The notes: a model not told the origin generated them from the sequence alone. Counted from the first letter of the stretch, positions 1 to 6,948 are shown. The stretch: DNA of 10,191 nt from Acidimicrobiia bacterium (GCA_030425785.1 JAUHYJ010000079.1:1-10191); one strand, 5' to 3'. Translations and numbers: made by a program.

Positions 1-17
1 CCAAGTAGTCGCGGGCG

Positions 18-233
18 TCAGACTCCGACCAACCGCTCATCAACGAAATCCCAGAGGTCGGCGAGCACGATGCGGCGACTCCGGCCGATGTGGATCGATC
101 TGAGTTCGCCCGTCCGCAGGAGGTTGTATACGGCGCCTCGACTCATGGCGAGGTAGTCGGCGGTGTCGGCAACCGTCAACAGTTGGCGTGGGTCACCGCC
201 TCGGCCTCGTTCGTCGATGCTCCCTGTCGTCAC
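18..233 (-). CDS. Excisionase-like helix-turn-helix DNA-binding protein
   Basis: A 71-residue protein whose residues ~18-68 match the MerR/excisionase-type winged helix (HTH_17 style): LLTVADTADYLAMSR forms the helix-turn-helix, followed by GAVYNLLRTGEL, the IHIGRSRRI wing and a final helix WDFVDERL. Proteins of this type bind DNA beside attachment sites and steer integrases toward excision, or act as small regulators. The frame is open further upstream to an ATG at 305. I chose the GTG at 233 because a strong ribosome site (GGAGGAG, 239-245) lies five bases before it and the extra N-terminus has no domain character. It lies 78 bp downstream of the broken integrase on the same strand, which suggests an int-xis pair. 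This order, with int first and transcribed away from the tRNA, differs from the xis-int order of classical actinomycete elements such as pSAM2. The excisionase role is inferred from context; a plain regulator is possible. Confidence 0.75.
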   Translation of the reverse strand: MTTGSIDERGRGGDPRQLLTVADTADYLAMSRGAVYNLLRTGELRSIHIGRSRRIVLADLWDFVDERLVGV

Positions 234-311
234 GATTGCTCCTCCTCGGTCGCAGATCGGCTCGTGCCAAGCAGCCCCACCCACCGGCGGTTCGAGATCC
301 ACCATGCACAG

Positions 312-1479
312 CTACGGCTCGACGTCGTCCACCTGTTTCGAGCGGCTGTCGAGAATCTCGAAGGCCTTCCGGGAGACCATGAGCGGTCGTTCGCCCTCCG
401 ACTGCACGTAGCCCCGCGTCGTCGATACGTCCGAGTGGCCAACGAATCGGGCGACGTCCTCGAGATCGAGGTCCCCTGATGCGTACAGGTTGGTGACGAC
501 GGAACGTCGCCCGGTATGAGTACTGACCTCGGAGGGGTCGATGCCGATCTGCTCGGCGGCCTTGCGGATCGCCTTGTCGACATGCTGGCGAAGCATCGAC
601 TTCCCCGACGGCGTCACGAAGACAAGATCGAGCTCCTCGCCGTGGTAGTTGACCTCGGGCCAGGCGACAACAGACTTCTTACGCAGATCCAACCACCGCT
701 GTCGATGGGCCTTCAACAACGTACGTCGACCCGCGGCGAAGCCGGACGGCGCCCGCATCGAGATCGATGTCCTGCCACGCAAGTCCGAGCGCCTCGCTGA
801 CGCGCCACCCTTGCACGAAGCACAAGGCAACGGCGGCTGAGTAGCGATCGTCACACGCCGCGAGCAACCGCGACACCTCGCCGGGACTCAGCGTTCGCCG
901 TTGCACCTTCGGAACTCTCGGTGACCGAACCTTCTTCGCCACGTTGTCGTCGGCGAGCCCCAGATTGACCGCCTCGTCGAGCACTTGTGCAAGGAGTGCT
1001 CGGACGTTGCGCGCACGCGACGGCGAACCGGACTTCGCCAGCTCGGACACCATCGTTGCGACCTGGTCCGCCCGCAGCTTCCGGACGGGCACGTTCCCCA
1101 ACCGCGTGCCGACGAGCCGCAACTGCTTGTCGTACGTCGACCAGGTCGTCACGCGAACACGATGCACGGCGACGTGATCCAGCCACCACCGGCCGAGCTC
1201 GGCCAGCGTCGTGCCGGCGTGGAATCCGTCGGCCAGGGACCCGAGCTTGGCGTCTGCGGCCTCGTCGGCGATGTGGCGATTGCGAGATGCTTCCGCAGCC
1301 GCTCGCGTTCGGCCGGTCGGCTTGCCAAGACGACCATCGGCTTTCCGCCAGGGGGCCACCCACACGTTGCGCGCCTTATCGAAGTACGGGTCGGGTTGAC
1401 CGCGCGGAGCACGGTTGACGACCACGAACGATCCGTCTGATGGATCGCGGACTCTCTTGCCACGAGGAGCACGGGGCAC
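312..1479 (-). pseudogene. Tyrosine recombinase (phage-type integrase), frame-disrupted
   Basis: This gene would have catalysed site-specific recombination between the element and the tRNA end. The upstream frame starts at GTG 1479, with GGGAGG at 1487-1492 seven bases before it. It holds an arm-binding-like N-terminus (residues ~30-70), a SAM-like core-binding domain (~88-180) and the start of the catalytic domain, with box I GWRVSEALGLAW carrying the first catalytic Arg (226). After RLRRGSTY the frame runs into a TAA at 679-681. The rest continues in another frame from about 720: LLKAHRQRW, then HTGRRS (His-x-x-Arg), GHSDVSTTRGY (His and the nucleophilic Tyr), ending with TAG at 312. Joining the two frames leaves roughly 25 residues missing compared with usual integrases. 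The missing part is the beta-hairpin that carries the catalytic Lys. The simplest reading is an out-of-frame internal deletion near 715-725, so the enzyme is probably inactive. A sequencing or assembly error is the alternative. Confidence 0.85.
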
Positions 1480-1536
1480 GGTGGAACCTCCCACTGCTGT
1501 ACCCCACCCGACGCTACCGCCGATCGGCTCGACTTT

Positions 1537-1560
1537 GAGAGTTACACTGAGAGTTGCACT
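1537..1560. repeat. 12-bp tandem direct repeat upstream of the integrase
   Basis: Two adjacent copies of gagagttRcact, at 1537-1548 and 1549-1560, differ by one base. They lie 58-81 bp upstream of the integrase start, where an operator or a recombinase arm-type site would be expected. A weak TAGCGT -10-like hexamer on the minus strand (1516-1511) lies just downstream of them, so they could overlap the integrase promoter. Function is inferred from position only. Confidence 0.6.
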
Positions 1561-1563
1561 CCA

Positions 1564-1603
1564 TGAACGCCTCTGGACGTCCATGAACGTCCGTAGACGT
1601 TCT
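1564..1603. repeat. Four decamer iterons at exact 10-bp period
   Basis: Four consecutive 10-bp units start at 1564, 1574, 1584 and 1594: tgaacgcctc, tggacgtcca, tgaacgtccg, tagacgttct (consensus TGRACGTCCN). The same stretch can be read as two 20-bp copies (1561-1580 and 1581-1600) with 16 of 20 identical bases. A fifth perfect decamer, tggacgtcca, sits at 1635-1644. A 10-bp period places each unit on nearly the same face of the helix, as expected for cooperative binding by a small winged-helix protein such as an excisionase, or for integrase arm sites. The binding protein is not known. Confidence 0.6.
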
Positions 1604-1647
1604 CCCAGGTCAGGCTCTACGCCATGACACTCGGTGGACGTCCAGAG
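1571..1647. repeat. 13-bp perfect inverted repeat between integrase and tRNA
   Basis: ctctggacgtcca at 1571-1583 is the exact reverse complement of tggacgtccagag at 1635-1647; each contains the palindrome tggacgtcca. The right copy ends six bases before the tRNA CCA end, so the pair brackets most of the DNA beside the presumed integration junction. This fits protein-binding sites of an attachment region better than a terminator, because the loop is about 50 bp and no T-run follows. Confidence 0.55.
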
Positions 1648-1653
1648 ACGCCT

Positions 1654-1681
1654 TGGCGGAGGTGGACGGGAATCGAACCCG
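1654..1681. other. Putative attachment-site core (attL/attR) at the 3' end of tRNA-Sec
   Basis: Tyrosine integrases of mobile elements commonly recombine into the 3' half of a tRNA gene and restore the tRNA sequence. Here an integrase gene and an excisionase-like gene start within 200 bp of the intact T-arm, acceptor stem and encoded CCA of a tRNA, with binding-site-like repeats in between. The core is therefore most likely within the T-arm/acceptor segment. The matching second copy would lie left of the window; none is visible here. Exact borders cannot be set from one end. Confidence 0.4.
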
Positions 1682-1749
1682 CCTGACGGGGATCGCCCGT
1701 CACAACCGCTTTGAAGGCGGCGGCGCCCACCAGGTACGCAGACACCTCC
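1654..1749 (-). tRNA. selC: tRNA-Sec (anticodon UCA)
   Basis: The minus strand folds position by position like bacterial selenocysteine tRNA. It has a long acceptor stem GGAGGTGT/CCACCTCC (seven good pairs, eighth T-C), a D-arm, and an anticodon arm GCCGC-CTTCAAA-GCGGT with anticodon TCA. A long variable arm follows with a 7-bp stem (TGACGGG/CCCGTCA), then a T-arm GCGGG-TTCGATT-CCCGT, discriminator G and an encoded CCA, 96 nt in total. The 8+5 acceptor/T-stem layout and the UCA anticodon separate it from tRNA-Ser and from suppressor tRNAs. It decodes UGA at SECIS-marked codons, so selA, selB, selD and at least one selenoprotein should exist elsewhere in the genome; none is in the window. A TACGTT hexamer (1762-1757) seven bases before the 5' end may be its -10 box, though no good -35 is seen. 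It is the presumed insertion target of the element to its left. Confidence 0.95.
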
Positions 1750-1770
1750 GTCCGCCAACGTATCGGGCGG

Positions 1771-1776
1771 TACTGT
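1771..1776 (+). promoter_or_regulatory. Candidate -10 box for leaderless dehydrogenase mRNA
   Basis: TACTGT matches the actinobacterial TAnnnT -10 pattern and ends seven bases before the ATG at 1784. There is no Shine-Dalgarno sequence before that ATG. Together these suggest transcription starting at or next to the A of the start codon. No convincing -35 box is present, so the call is tentative. Confidence 0.35.
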
Positions 1777-1783
1777 CGCCGAC

Positions 1784-2740
1784 ATGCCTGGCGATGTCCT
1801 GTTCTGCACCGACACGTTCTGGGACGAACACGGCGAGTTCTTCGTCGCGCTCGATCCGACCATCGAGGTCGTCCGACTCGTCGACGATCAGCAGGTCACC
1901 GACGGCGACCTCGAACGGGTCACGATCGCCTTCTTCTCGCCCGACACCTGGCCCGACCGGACCCGGTCGTTCATGGGCACCGTCGTGCGCTGCCCGAACC
2001 TGCGCTGGCTCCAGATCGCCTTCGCGGGCACCGACCACCCGGTGTTCCAGGGCCTGCTCGAGCGCGGCGTGACGATCAGCAACGCGTCGGGTGCCACCGC
2101 CCCGGCGATCGCCCAGACCGTGATGATGTACCTGCTCGCGCTCAGCCGTGACTACCTCGGGCTCGAACGCGCCCGAGCCGAGCGCCGGTGGGCGCCCGAC
2201 CGCAACATCGATCTCCACGGGATGCGGCTCGGCATCGTCGGCTACGGCGCGATCGGCGCCGAGGTCGGGCGCCTCGCCCAGGCGTTCGGCATGGAACCGA
2301 TCGGGCTCCGCCGCACGCCGACCGGCGACGAGCCGATCGAGGTGTGGCCGAACGATCGCTTCGACGACCTGCTCGACTGGGCCGACGCGATCGTCGTGAG
2401 CGCACCGCTCACCGACGAGACCCGCGGCATGTTCGGCGCCGCCGAGTTCGCCCGCATGCAGCCCGGCGCGTGGTTCGTCAACGTCGGACGCGGGCCGATC
2501 TGCGACGAGGAGGCCTTGATCGACGCGCTCGTGAACGGGCACCTCGGCGGCGCCGGGCTCGACGTGTTCGCCACCGAGCCGCTTCCCACCGACAGCCCGA
2601 TCTGGTCGCTGCCGAACGTGGTGATGACGCCGCACAACTCGGGCGACTCCGCTCGCTCCGACCGACGCGCAGTCGACATCATGCTCGCCAACTTCCGGCG
2701 CCACGCGACGGGCGAACCGATCGAGAACGTCGTCGGCTGA
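1784..2740 (+). CDS. D-2-hydroxyacid dehydrogenase (NAD(P)-dependent)
   Basis: This 318-residue cytosolic protein belongs to the D-isomer-specific 2-hydroxyacid dehydrogenase family, which interconverts 2-keto acids and D-2-hydroxy acids. Residues ~1-110 are the split substrate-binding domain. The Rossmann nucleotide-binding domain starts at GIVGYGAIG (150-158, GxGxxG). The catalytic set is complete: Arg236 in NVGRG, Glu265 in DVFATEP, His284 in TPHNSG. The family signature region APLTDETRGMFG is also present. Length is normal for the short soluble members; there is no ACT domain, so it is not a classical SerA. The specific substrate cannot be read from sequence. It diverges from the selC tRNA (34 bp between gene ends) and its stop lies 3 bp from the stop of the convergent cyclic di-GMP gene, with no visible terminator between. 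No SD precedes the ATG, which suggests leaderless translation. Confidence 0.92.
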   Translation: MPGDVLFCTDTFWDEHGEFFVALDPTIEVVRLVDDQQVTDGDLERVTIAFFSPDTWPDRTRSFMGTVVRCPNLRWLQIAFAGTDHPVFQGLLERGVTISNASGATAPAIAQTVMMYLLALSRDYLGLERARAERRWAPDRNIDLHGMRLGIVGYGAIGAEVGRLAQAFGMEPIGLRRTPTGDEPIEVWPNDRFDDLLDWADAIVVSAPLTDETRGMFGAAEFARMQPGAWFVNVGRGPICDEEALIDALVNGHLGGAGLDVFATEPLPTDSPIWSLPNVVMTPHNSGDSARSDRRAVDIMLANFRRHATGEPIENVVG

Positions 2741-2743
2741 CGA

Positions 2744-5290
2744 TCAGTCCGCGTCGGCCGCGCCGACGTCGGCCTGGAGCCGAACGGCGTCGCGGCGGGT
2801 CCGGCCCACCCACTCGATCAGCTCGACCAGCTGGAGCGGGCGGGCGATGCCGTAGCCCTGCCCGACGTCGCACCCCATCCTGGCGAGCGCATCGAGCGTC
2901 TCGTCGTCCTCGACCCCCTCCGCCACGACGGAGAGGCGCAGGTTGCGGCCCAGGTCGACGGTCGACTTCACGATCACCTCGTCCTGCGGATCGGTGAGCA
3001 TCCCGCTGACGAAGCTCTGGTCGATCTTGAGCTCCTGCACCGGCAGGCGGCGCAGGTAGCTGAGCGACGAGTAGCCGGTGCCGAAGTCGTCGACGGCGAG
3101 CCGGAAGCCGGCCCGGTGCAGCTCGTCGATCGTCGCCCGGGTGCGCGGTGCATCGACGAGCAACGACGACTCGGTGATCTCGAGCGTCAGCCGGTCGGCG
3201 GCGACCTCGTACTCGTCGAGCCGCGACCGGACTCGCTCGGGCAGCTTGGTGTCGAACAGGTCGTGGGTCGACAGATTGATCGACATCTGCAGGCCGAGCC
3301 CGAGATCGTCGAGCGTCCGCATCGCCCGGATGCCCTGCTCGAGGACGAGATCGGTCAGCTCCTTGATCAGACCCGTGTCCTCCGCGACGCGCACGAACTC
3401 GGACGGGGCGACGACGCCGCGCGTGGGCGAATCCCACCGCACGAGTGCCTCGACGCCGACGACCTCGCGGCTGCGCAGATCGAGCTTCGGCTGGTAGACG
3501 ACGTCGATCTCGTCCTGTTCGATCGCGGCCCGCAGGTCGCCGAGCATCGAGAGCCGAGCCGGGGTCCGCCGATCGATCTCGTCGCGGTAGAGCTCGACGC
3601 TCGTGCGCTGCCACTTGGCGTTGTACATGGCGATGTCGGCGCGCCGCATCGGCTGGAGCGGGTCGGTCTCGTCGGCGTGGACGAGCGCCACCCCGACGCT
3701 GACCGTCACGACGATCTCGAGACCGTCGAGGGTGACCGGGCTGCCGCCCGCCGCCACGCACCGCTCCGCCAGCGCGACGATCTCGGCCGGATCGGATCGG
3801 CGACACACGATCGCGAACTCGTCGCCGGCCAGCCGCGCGAGGAGATCGCCCGGTTCGAGCAGCGCCGACATGCGGCGGCTGAACTCGATGAGCAGGGCGT
3901 CGCCGGCGTGGTGCCCGAGCGTGTCGTTGACCTCCTTGAACCGATCGAGGTCGAGCATCATCACGGCGGTCTCTGCGCGGTCGGCCGCGGCCAGCGCGTC
4001 GGCGACGGCGAGCTCGAACAGCGTTCGCGCCGGCAGACCGGTCAGCGCGTCGTGGCGGGCCTCGTACTCGAGCCGGGCGTGGAGCAGCCCGCGGCGCAGG
4101 CTGACCGCGAGCTGGTCCGTCATGTTGCGGAGTCGCGCCACGTCGGCGTCGGTGAAGCGCATCCGCTGGACGTTGCGCTCCGTCACCACCATGACGGCGA
4201 ACGCCTCCTCGTCGTCGTGCACCGGCGCCACCATGACCGTCTTGAGCCGGGCGTCCGTGACGGCGTCGAGCGACCGCAGCTCGTCGGCCGGCACCATCCG
4301 GGCCGGTCGATCGGCCGAGAGCAGCTCCCACAGCGGCCCCTCGGCGCGACGCGGCAACCGGATCGGCATGTGGCCGGTCACGTCGACGAGGACCTGGTCG
4401 CCGTCACCGGTGAACCGGAGCAGGGCGGCACCGTCGGCACGCAGCAGTTCGACGGCATCGGCGACGGCTCGCTCGGCGATCTCGTCGACGTCGAGCGTCG
4501 ACCCGACGCGACCGGCGAAGCCGTGCACGGCATCGAGGTCGCGCAGATCCTGGATGAGCAATCCGAACCGCTTGACGACCCACCACACACCGATCGCGGG
4601 CGGCACGATCGCGAAGGCGAACCACGGGTCGAGGAGCAGCAGGGCGACGCACATCGCCGCGAAGATGCTGTTGAACGCGTAGAACCACCAGACGTCGACG
4701 ACCACGACGTAGAGGCAGTGCAGGAAACCGCCCTCGTACCGGGACACCACCGAGGCGATCGACACGCCGGTGACGAGGGTGCCGACGGTCATGCCGACGA
4801 TCAGGCCGACCAGGACGGCCGTGTTCGAGTCGTTCCACCAGTCGACGACCAGCCGCGAGAGCAGCGACGCGATCGTGAGCTCCGCAGCGAACAGGACGGT
4901 GTTGAACGCGAGCTTCACGCCGCGGTTGTGTCGCGGGCCGTAGAGGATCGGCAGCGTGGCGACCACGCGCGTCGTCAGCGCGACGAGCGGCGCGAGAAAG
5001 ACGACGCTGATCGCGATCGGGATCTCCGACAGCGAGAAGGCGTGGCCCTCCTCGTCGAACTCGATGTCGAACGAGGTCAGCTCCGCGAGGACGAACGCCA
5101 CCGCGATCGGAATGACGATCCACCACTCGGCCGGCCGGAGCGACTCGCCCCGCCATGGCATGAGCGCATAGGACGCCACGAGCAGCCCGAGCATCGCCGC
5201 GATGATCGCCCACGCTTGCACGCCGGGGTCGATGCGGCGCCGCAGCGGGCTCGCATCCGACCCGGCGTGGGCGGCATGAGGTTCGGTCAA
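2744..5290 (-). CDS. Membrane GAF-GGDEF-EAL protein (cyclic di-GMP turnover)
   Basis: An ~848-residue inner-membrane enzyme. Residue numbers here count from an in-frame GTG at 5317. About seven or eight hydrophobic segments lie between residues 33 and 250, including the HAFSLSEIP stretch typical of actinobacterial relatives. A GAF-like domain follows (~260-405), then GGDEF (~418-580) and EAL (~590-840). The diguanylate cyclase signature reads AGDEF (497-501), and the usual RxxD inhibitory site is EPGD, so the cyclase may be active but without canonical product inhibition. The phosphodiesterase half keeps its key residues: EALVRW (623), SINLS, LEITES, DDFGTGYSS (743), LKID, VAEGVED and QGYGIARP. 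It should therefore degrade c-di-GMP; net direction is uncertain. I prefer the TTG at 5290 because AGGAGG (5297-5302) sits six bases before it; the GTG at 5317 has no good ribosome site. It lies 113 bp downstream of the protease gene on the same strand and may share its transcript. Confidence 0.93.
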   Translation of the reverse strand: MTEPHAAHAGSDASPLRRRIDPGVQAWAIIAAMLGLLVASYALMPWRGESLRPAEWWIVIPIAVAFVLAELTSFDIEFDEEGHAFSLSEIPIAISVVFLAPLVALTTRVVATLPILYGPRHNRGVKLAFNTVLFAAELTIASLLSRLVVDWWNDSNTAVLVGLIVGMTVGTLVTGVSIASVVSRYEGGFLHCLYVVVVDVWWFYAFNSIFAAMCVALLLLDPWFAFAIVPPAIGVWWVVKRFGLLIQDLRDLDAVHGFAGRVGSTLDVDEIAERAVADAVELLRADGAALLRFTGDGDQVLVDVTGHMPIRLPRRAEGPLWELLSADRPARMVPADELRSLDAVTDARLKTVMVAPVHDDEEAFAVMVVTERNVQRMRFTDADVARLRNMTDQLAVSLRRGLLHARLEYEARHDALTGLPARTLFELAVADALAAADRAETAVMMLDLDRFKEVNDTLGHHAGDALLIEFSRRMSALLEPGDLLARLAGDEFAIVCRRSDPAEIVALAERCVAAGGSPVTLDGLEIVVTVSVGVALVHADETDPLQPMRRADIAMYNAKWQRTSVELYRDEIDRRTPARLSMLGDLRAAIEQDEIDVVYQPKLDLRSREVVGVEALVRWDSPTRGVVAPSEFVRVAEDTGLIKELTDLVLEQGIRAMRTLDDLGLGLQMSINLSTHDLFDTKLPERVRSRLDEYEVAADRLTLEITESSLLVDAPRTRATIDELHRAGFRLAVDDFGTGYSSLSYLRRLPVQELKIDQSFVSGMLTDPQDEVIVKSTVDLGRNLRLSVVAEGVEDDETLDALARMGCDVGQGYGIARPLQLVELIEWVGRTRRDAVRLQADVGAADAD

Positions 5291-5296
5291 CAGCAG

Positions 5297-5302
5297 CCTC
5301 CT
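5297..5302 (-). promoter_or_regulatory. Ribosome-binding site that decides the GGDEF-EAL start
   Basis: A perfect AGGAGG on the minus strand is followed by six bases and then TTG at 5290. If the upstream GTG (5317) were the start, this sequence would encode Arg-Arg inside the protein. A TAGGTT hexamer (5323-5318) resembling a -10 box would put a transcript start near 5311, downstream of that GTG, again favouring the TTG. Confidence 0.55.
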
Positions 5303-5403
5303 GGCTCGTCGACGCACAACCTAGTGTGAGGCGCCCCGACGCAGGGGGCCGCCCGCTCAGACCGCTCGGACGATGGACCGTCGCGCGGAGAACGGTGGGT
5401 CGG

Positions 5404-6948
5404 TCAGCTCCAGGAGCCGCTCGACCAGGAACCCGACGACCACGAACCCGACGACCACGAACCGGACGACCAGGAGCCGCTCGACCACGAACCCGACGAC
5501 CACGAACCGCTCGACCAGGAACCCGACGACCACGAACCCGACGACCACGAACCCGACGACCAGGAACCGGACGACCATGCGTCATTCGACCAGGAACCCG
5601 ACGACCAGGAACCCGACGACCACGAACCGGACGACCAGGAACCGGACGACCACGAACCAGACGACCATGCGTCGTTCGACCAGGAACCCGACGACCACGA
5701 ACCGGACGACCAGGAACCGGACGACCAGGAACCGGACGACCATGCGTCATTCGACCAGGAACCCGACGACCACGAACCAGACGACCAGGGCAGGTCGGCG
5801 GTCACGGCGTCGAGGGCCCGGGCGGCGGACGGAACACCGGCGCCGGTCACCGCGGGTGAACCCACCTGGTCGGCGGATGCGACCAGCGCCGTGCGTACCT
5901 CGTCGGGGCTGAGGTCGGGATCGGCCTGGAGGAGCAGCGCGGCGAGACCCGACACGGCAGCAGCCGACTGGGAGGTGCCGGTCGCGAGGAATCGATGCTC
6001 GTCGACGAAGCCCTCCGGGTGCTCGCGGTCGGCGAAGCTCCCCGGTGCCCTCAGCGACTCGATGTGCGCGCCCGGGGCCGCCAGGTCGGGCATCCGGACG
6101 GCATCACCCGCGTTCGAGAAGTCGGCGGACACGAGACCGGACTCGGTCGCCTCGACCGCACCGACCACGATCGCCGACGGGGAGGTCGCCGGTGCGTAGA
6201 GCCCGACGTCACCGTGGTTCCCGGCCGCCGTCACGACGACGATGCCGGCGTCCCAGGCCCGATCGACCGCGGCGAGCAGCGCGTCGGCCTCGGCCGGTGT
6301 CGCCTCGTCGGCGGTGAACGCCAGCGTCAGGACACCGATGCCGTACTCGTCGGCGTTCTCGACCGCCCAATCGATCCCGTCCACGAGCGCCTGCGGCCGG
6401 ACGGTGCCGTCGGCACCGGCGACCTTGATCGACACGAGCCCGGCATCGGGCGCGAGGCCCCGGAAGCCGTTGCTCGGATCGTTGCCGGCGACGATGCCGG
6501 CGACGTGGGTGCCGTGACCGTACGAGTCGAGGGTGCCCCGATCACGATCGGCGGCCTCGTCCGTGAAGTCGACGGCGACGACCACCCGGTCGTTCAGCGC
6601 GTCGACCGGTGCGACGCCGGTGTCGACGACGGCGACGTTGACCCCGGCGCCGGTGATGCCGGCATCCCATGCGGCGACGACGTCGAGCTGCTCGGCGAGC
6701 GCCGGCATCGAACCGGGCGAGGGTGCAGCGACCAGATCGGTCGCGTCGGCGCTCGCCGGCACGTCGGTCAGCTGACCGACCGCGAGCGCACCGCCGGCGA
6801 TCAGGGCGAGCACCCCGAACGCCAACGCCGTGGTGCCGCGCGGCGCTCGATACGACGAGGTCGGAGCGGGGTCCCAGGGTCGGTTGGGGTGATGGGCGGC
6901 GCGCGGTGTGGCGCGCACGCGATCGGGAGCGACGAGCGAGGAAGGCAT
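5404..6948 (-). CDS. S8 (subtilisin-like) serine protease with WSSGS-repeat tail
   Basis: A 514-residue predicted exported or membrane-anchored endopeptidase. A hydrophobic segment at ~39-60 after a basic N-terminus could be a signal anchor or a signal peptide, possibly cut after ASADA. The subtilase domain spans ~85-385 with a complete triad: Asp109 (VAVVDTG), His145 (GHGTHVAG) and Ser326 (ATGTSQSAA), with oxyanion Asn244 (AAGN). The usual GTSMAxP is altered to GTSQSAA. There is no clear I9 propeptide. Residues 388-514 are 25 tandem pentapeptides (22 WSSGS, 3 WSNDA) plus a final WS at the stop. I chose ATG 6948 because AAGGAAA (6954-6960) lies five bases before it; the frame stays open to 7071 but without domain content. 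Its neighbours are the c-di-GMP enzyme downstream and the divergent Tad operon upstream. The substrate is unknown; a pilin or another surface protein is a guess from context. Confidence 0.93.
   Translation of the reverse strand: MPSSLVAPDRVRATPRAAHHPNRPWDPAPTSSYRAPRGTTALAFGVLALIAGGALAVGQLTDVPASADATDLVAAPSPGSMPALAEQLDVVAAWDAGITGAGVNVAVVDTGVAPVDALNDRVVVAVDFTDEAADRDRGTLDSYGHGTHVAGIVAGNDPSNGFRGLAPDAGLVSIKVAGADGTVRPQALVDGIDWAVENADEYGIGVLTLAFTADEATPAEADALLAAVDRAWDAGIVVVTAAGNHGDVGLYAPATSPSAIVVGAVEATESGLVSADFSNAGDAVRMPDLAAPGAHIESLRAPGSFADREHPEGFVDEHRFLATGTSQSAAAVSGLAALLLQADPDLSPDEVRTALVASADQVGSPAVTGAGVPSAARALDAVTADLPWSSGSWSSGSWSNDAWSSGSWSSGSWSSGSWSSGSWSNDAWSSGSWSSGSWSSGSWSSGSWSSGSWSNDAWSSGSWSSGSWSSGSWSSGSWSSGSWSSGSWSSGSWSSGSWSSGSWSSGSWSSGSWS
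5407..5787 (-). repeat. 15-bp coding tandem repeat (25 WSSGS/WSNDA units)
   Basis: 381 bases encode 127 codons: 25 pentapeptides and a last WS. In order from the N-terminal side the pattern is two WSSGS, one WSNDA, four WSSGS, WSNDA, five WSSGS, WSNDA, eleven WSSGS. Third-position differences between units (for example TCG/TCC, GGT/GGC, AAT/AAC) show it is not a fresh amplification, although blocks around each WSNDA unit look copied as larger units. Trp-Ser-Gly-rich pentads could form an extended low-charge wall- or glycan-binding tail. That role is inference. Such arrays can change length by slippage or recombination and are assembly-sensitive. Confidence 0.95.

Noticed and set aside
679..720. 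Selenocysteine readthrough or programmed frameshift as explanation for the split integrase
   Set aside because: The first frame ends in TAA, not TGA. No slippery run is seen at the junction, and a conserved segment is missing rather than merely shifted.
1480..1863. An N-terminal extension of the integrase reaching across the tRNA
   Set aside because: It would read through tRNA-Sec and the repeat region; the GTG at 1479 has a strong ribosome site and gives a normal integrase N-terminus.
3116..5329. A 737-codon open frame on the plus strand opposite the GGDEF-EAL gene
   Set aside because: The opposite strand encodes a protein with clear domains over the whole length. The antisense translation is rich in Arg, Asp, His and Glu without domain motifs, which is typical of a high-GC shadow frame.
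5330..5400. Possible terminator between the protease and the GGDEF-EAL gene
   Set aside because: A short GC hairpin can be drawn near 5331-5352 on the minus strand, but it contains a mismatch and no T-run follows, so I could not support it as a terminator.
5407..5787. CRISPR array
   Set aside because: The units are contiguous 15-bp in-frame codons without spacers.
5326..5859. Plus-strand frames with Arg-Pro-Thr or Asn-Pro-Thr repeats, and other frames across the 15-bp array
   Set aside because: They are out-of-frame or antisense readings of the protease repeat; any frame across a 15-bp tandem repeat looks periodic.
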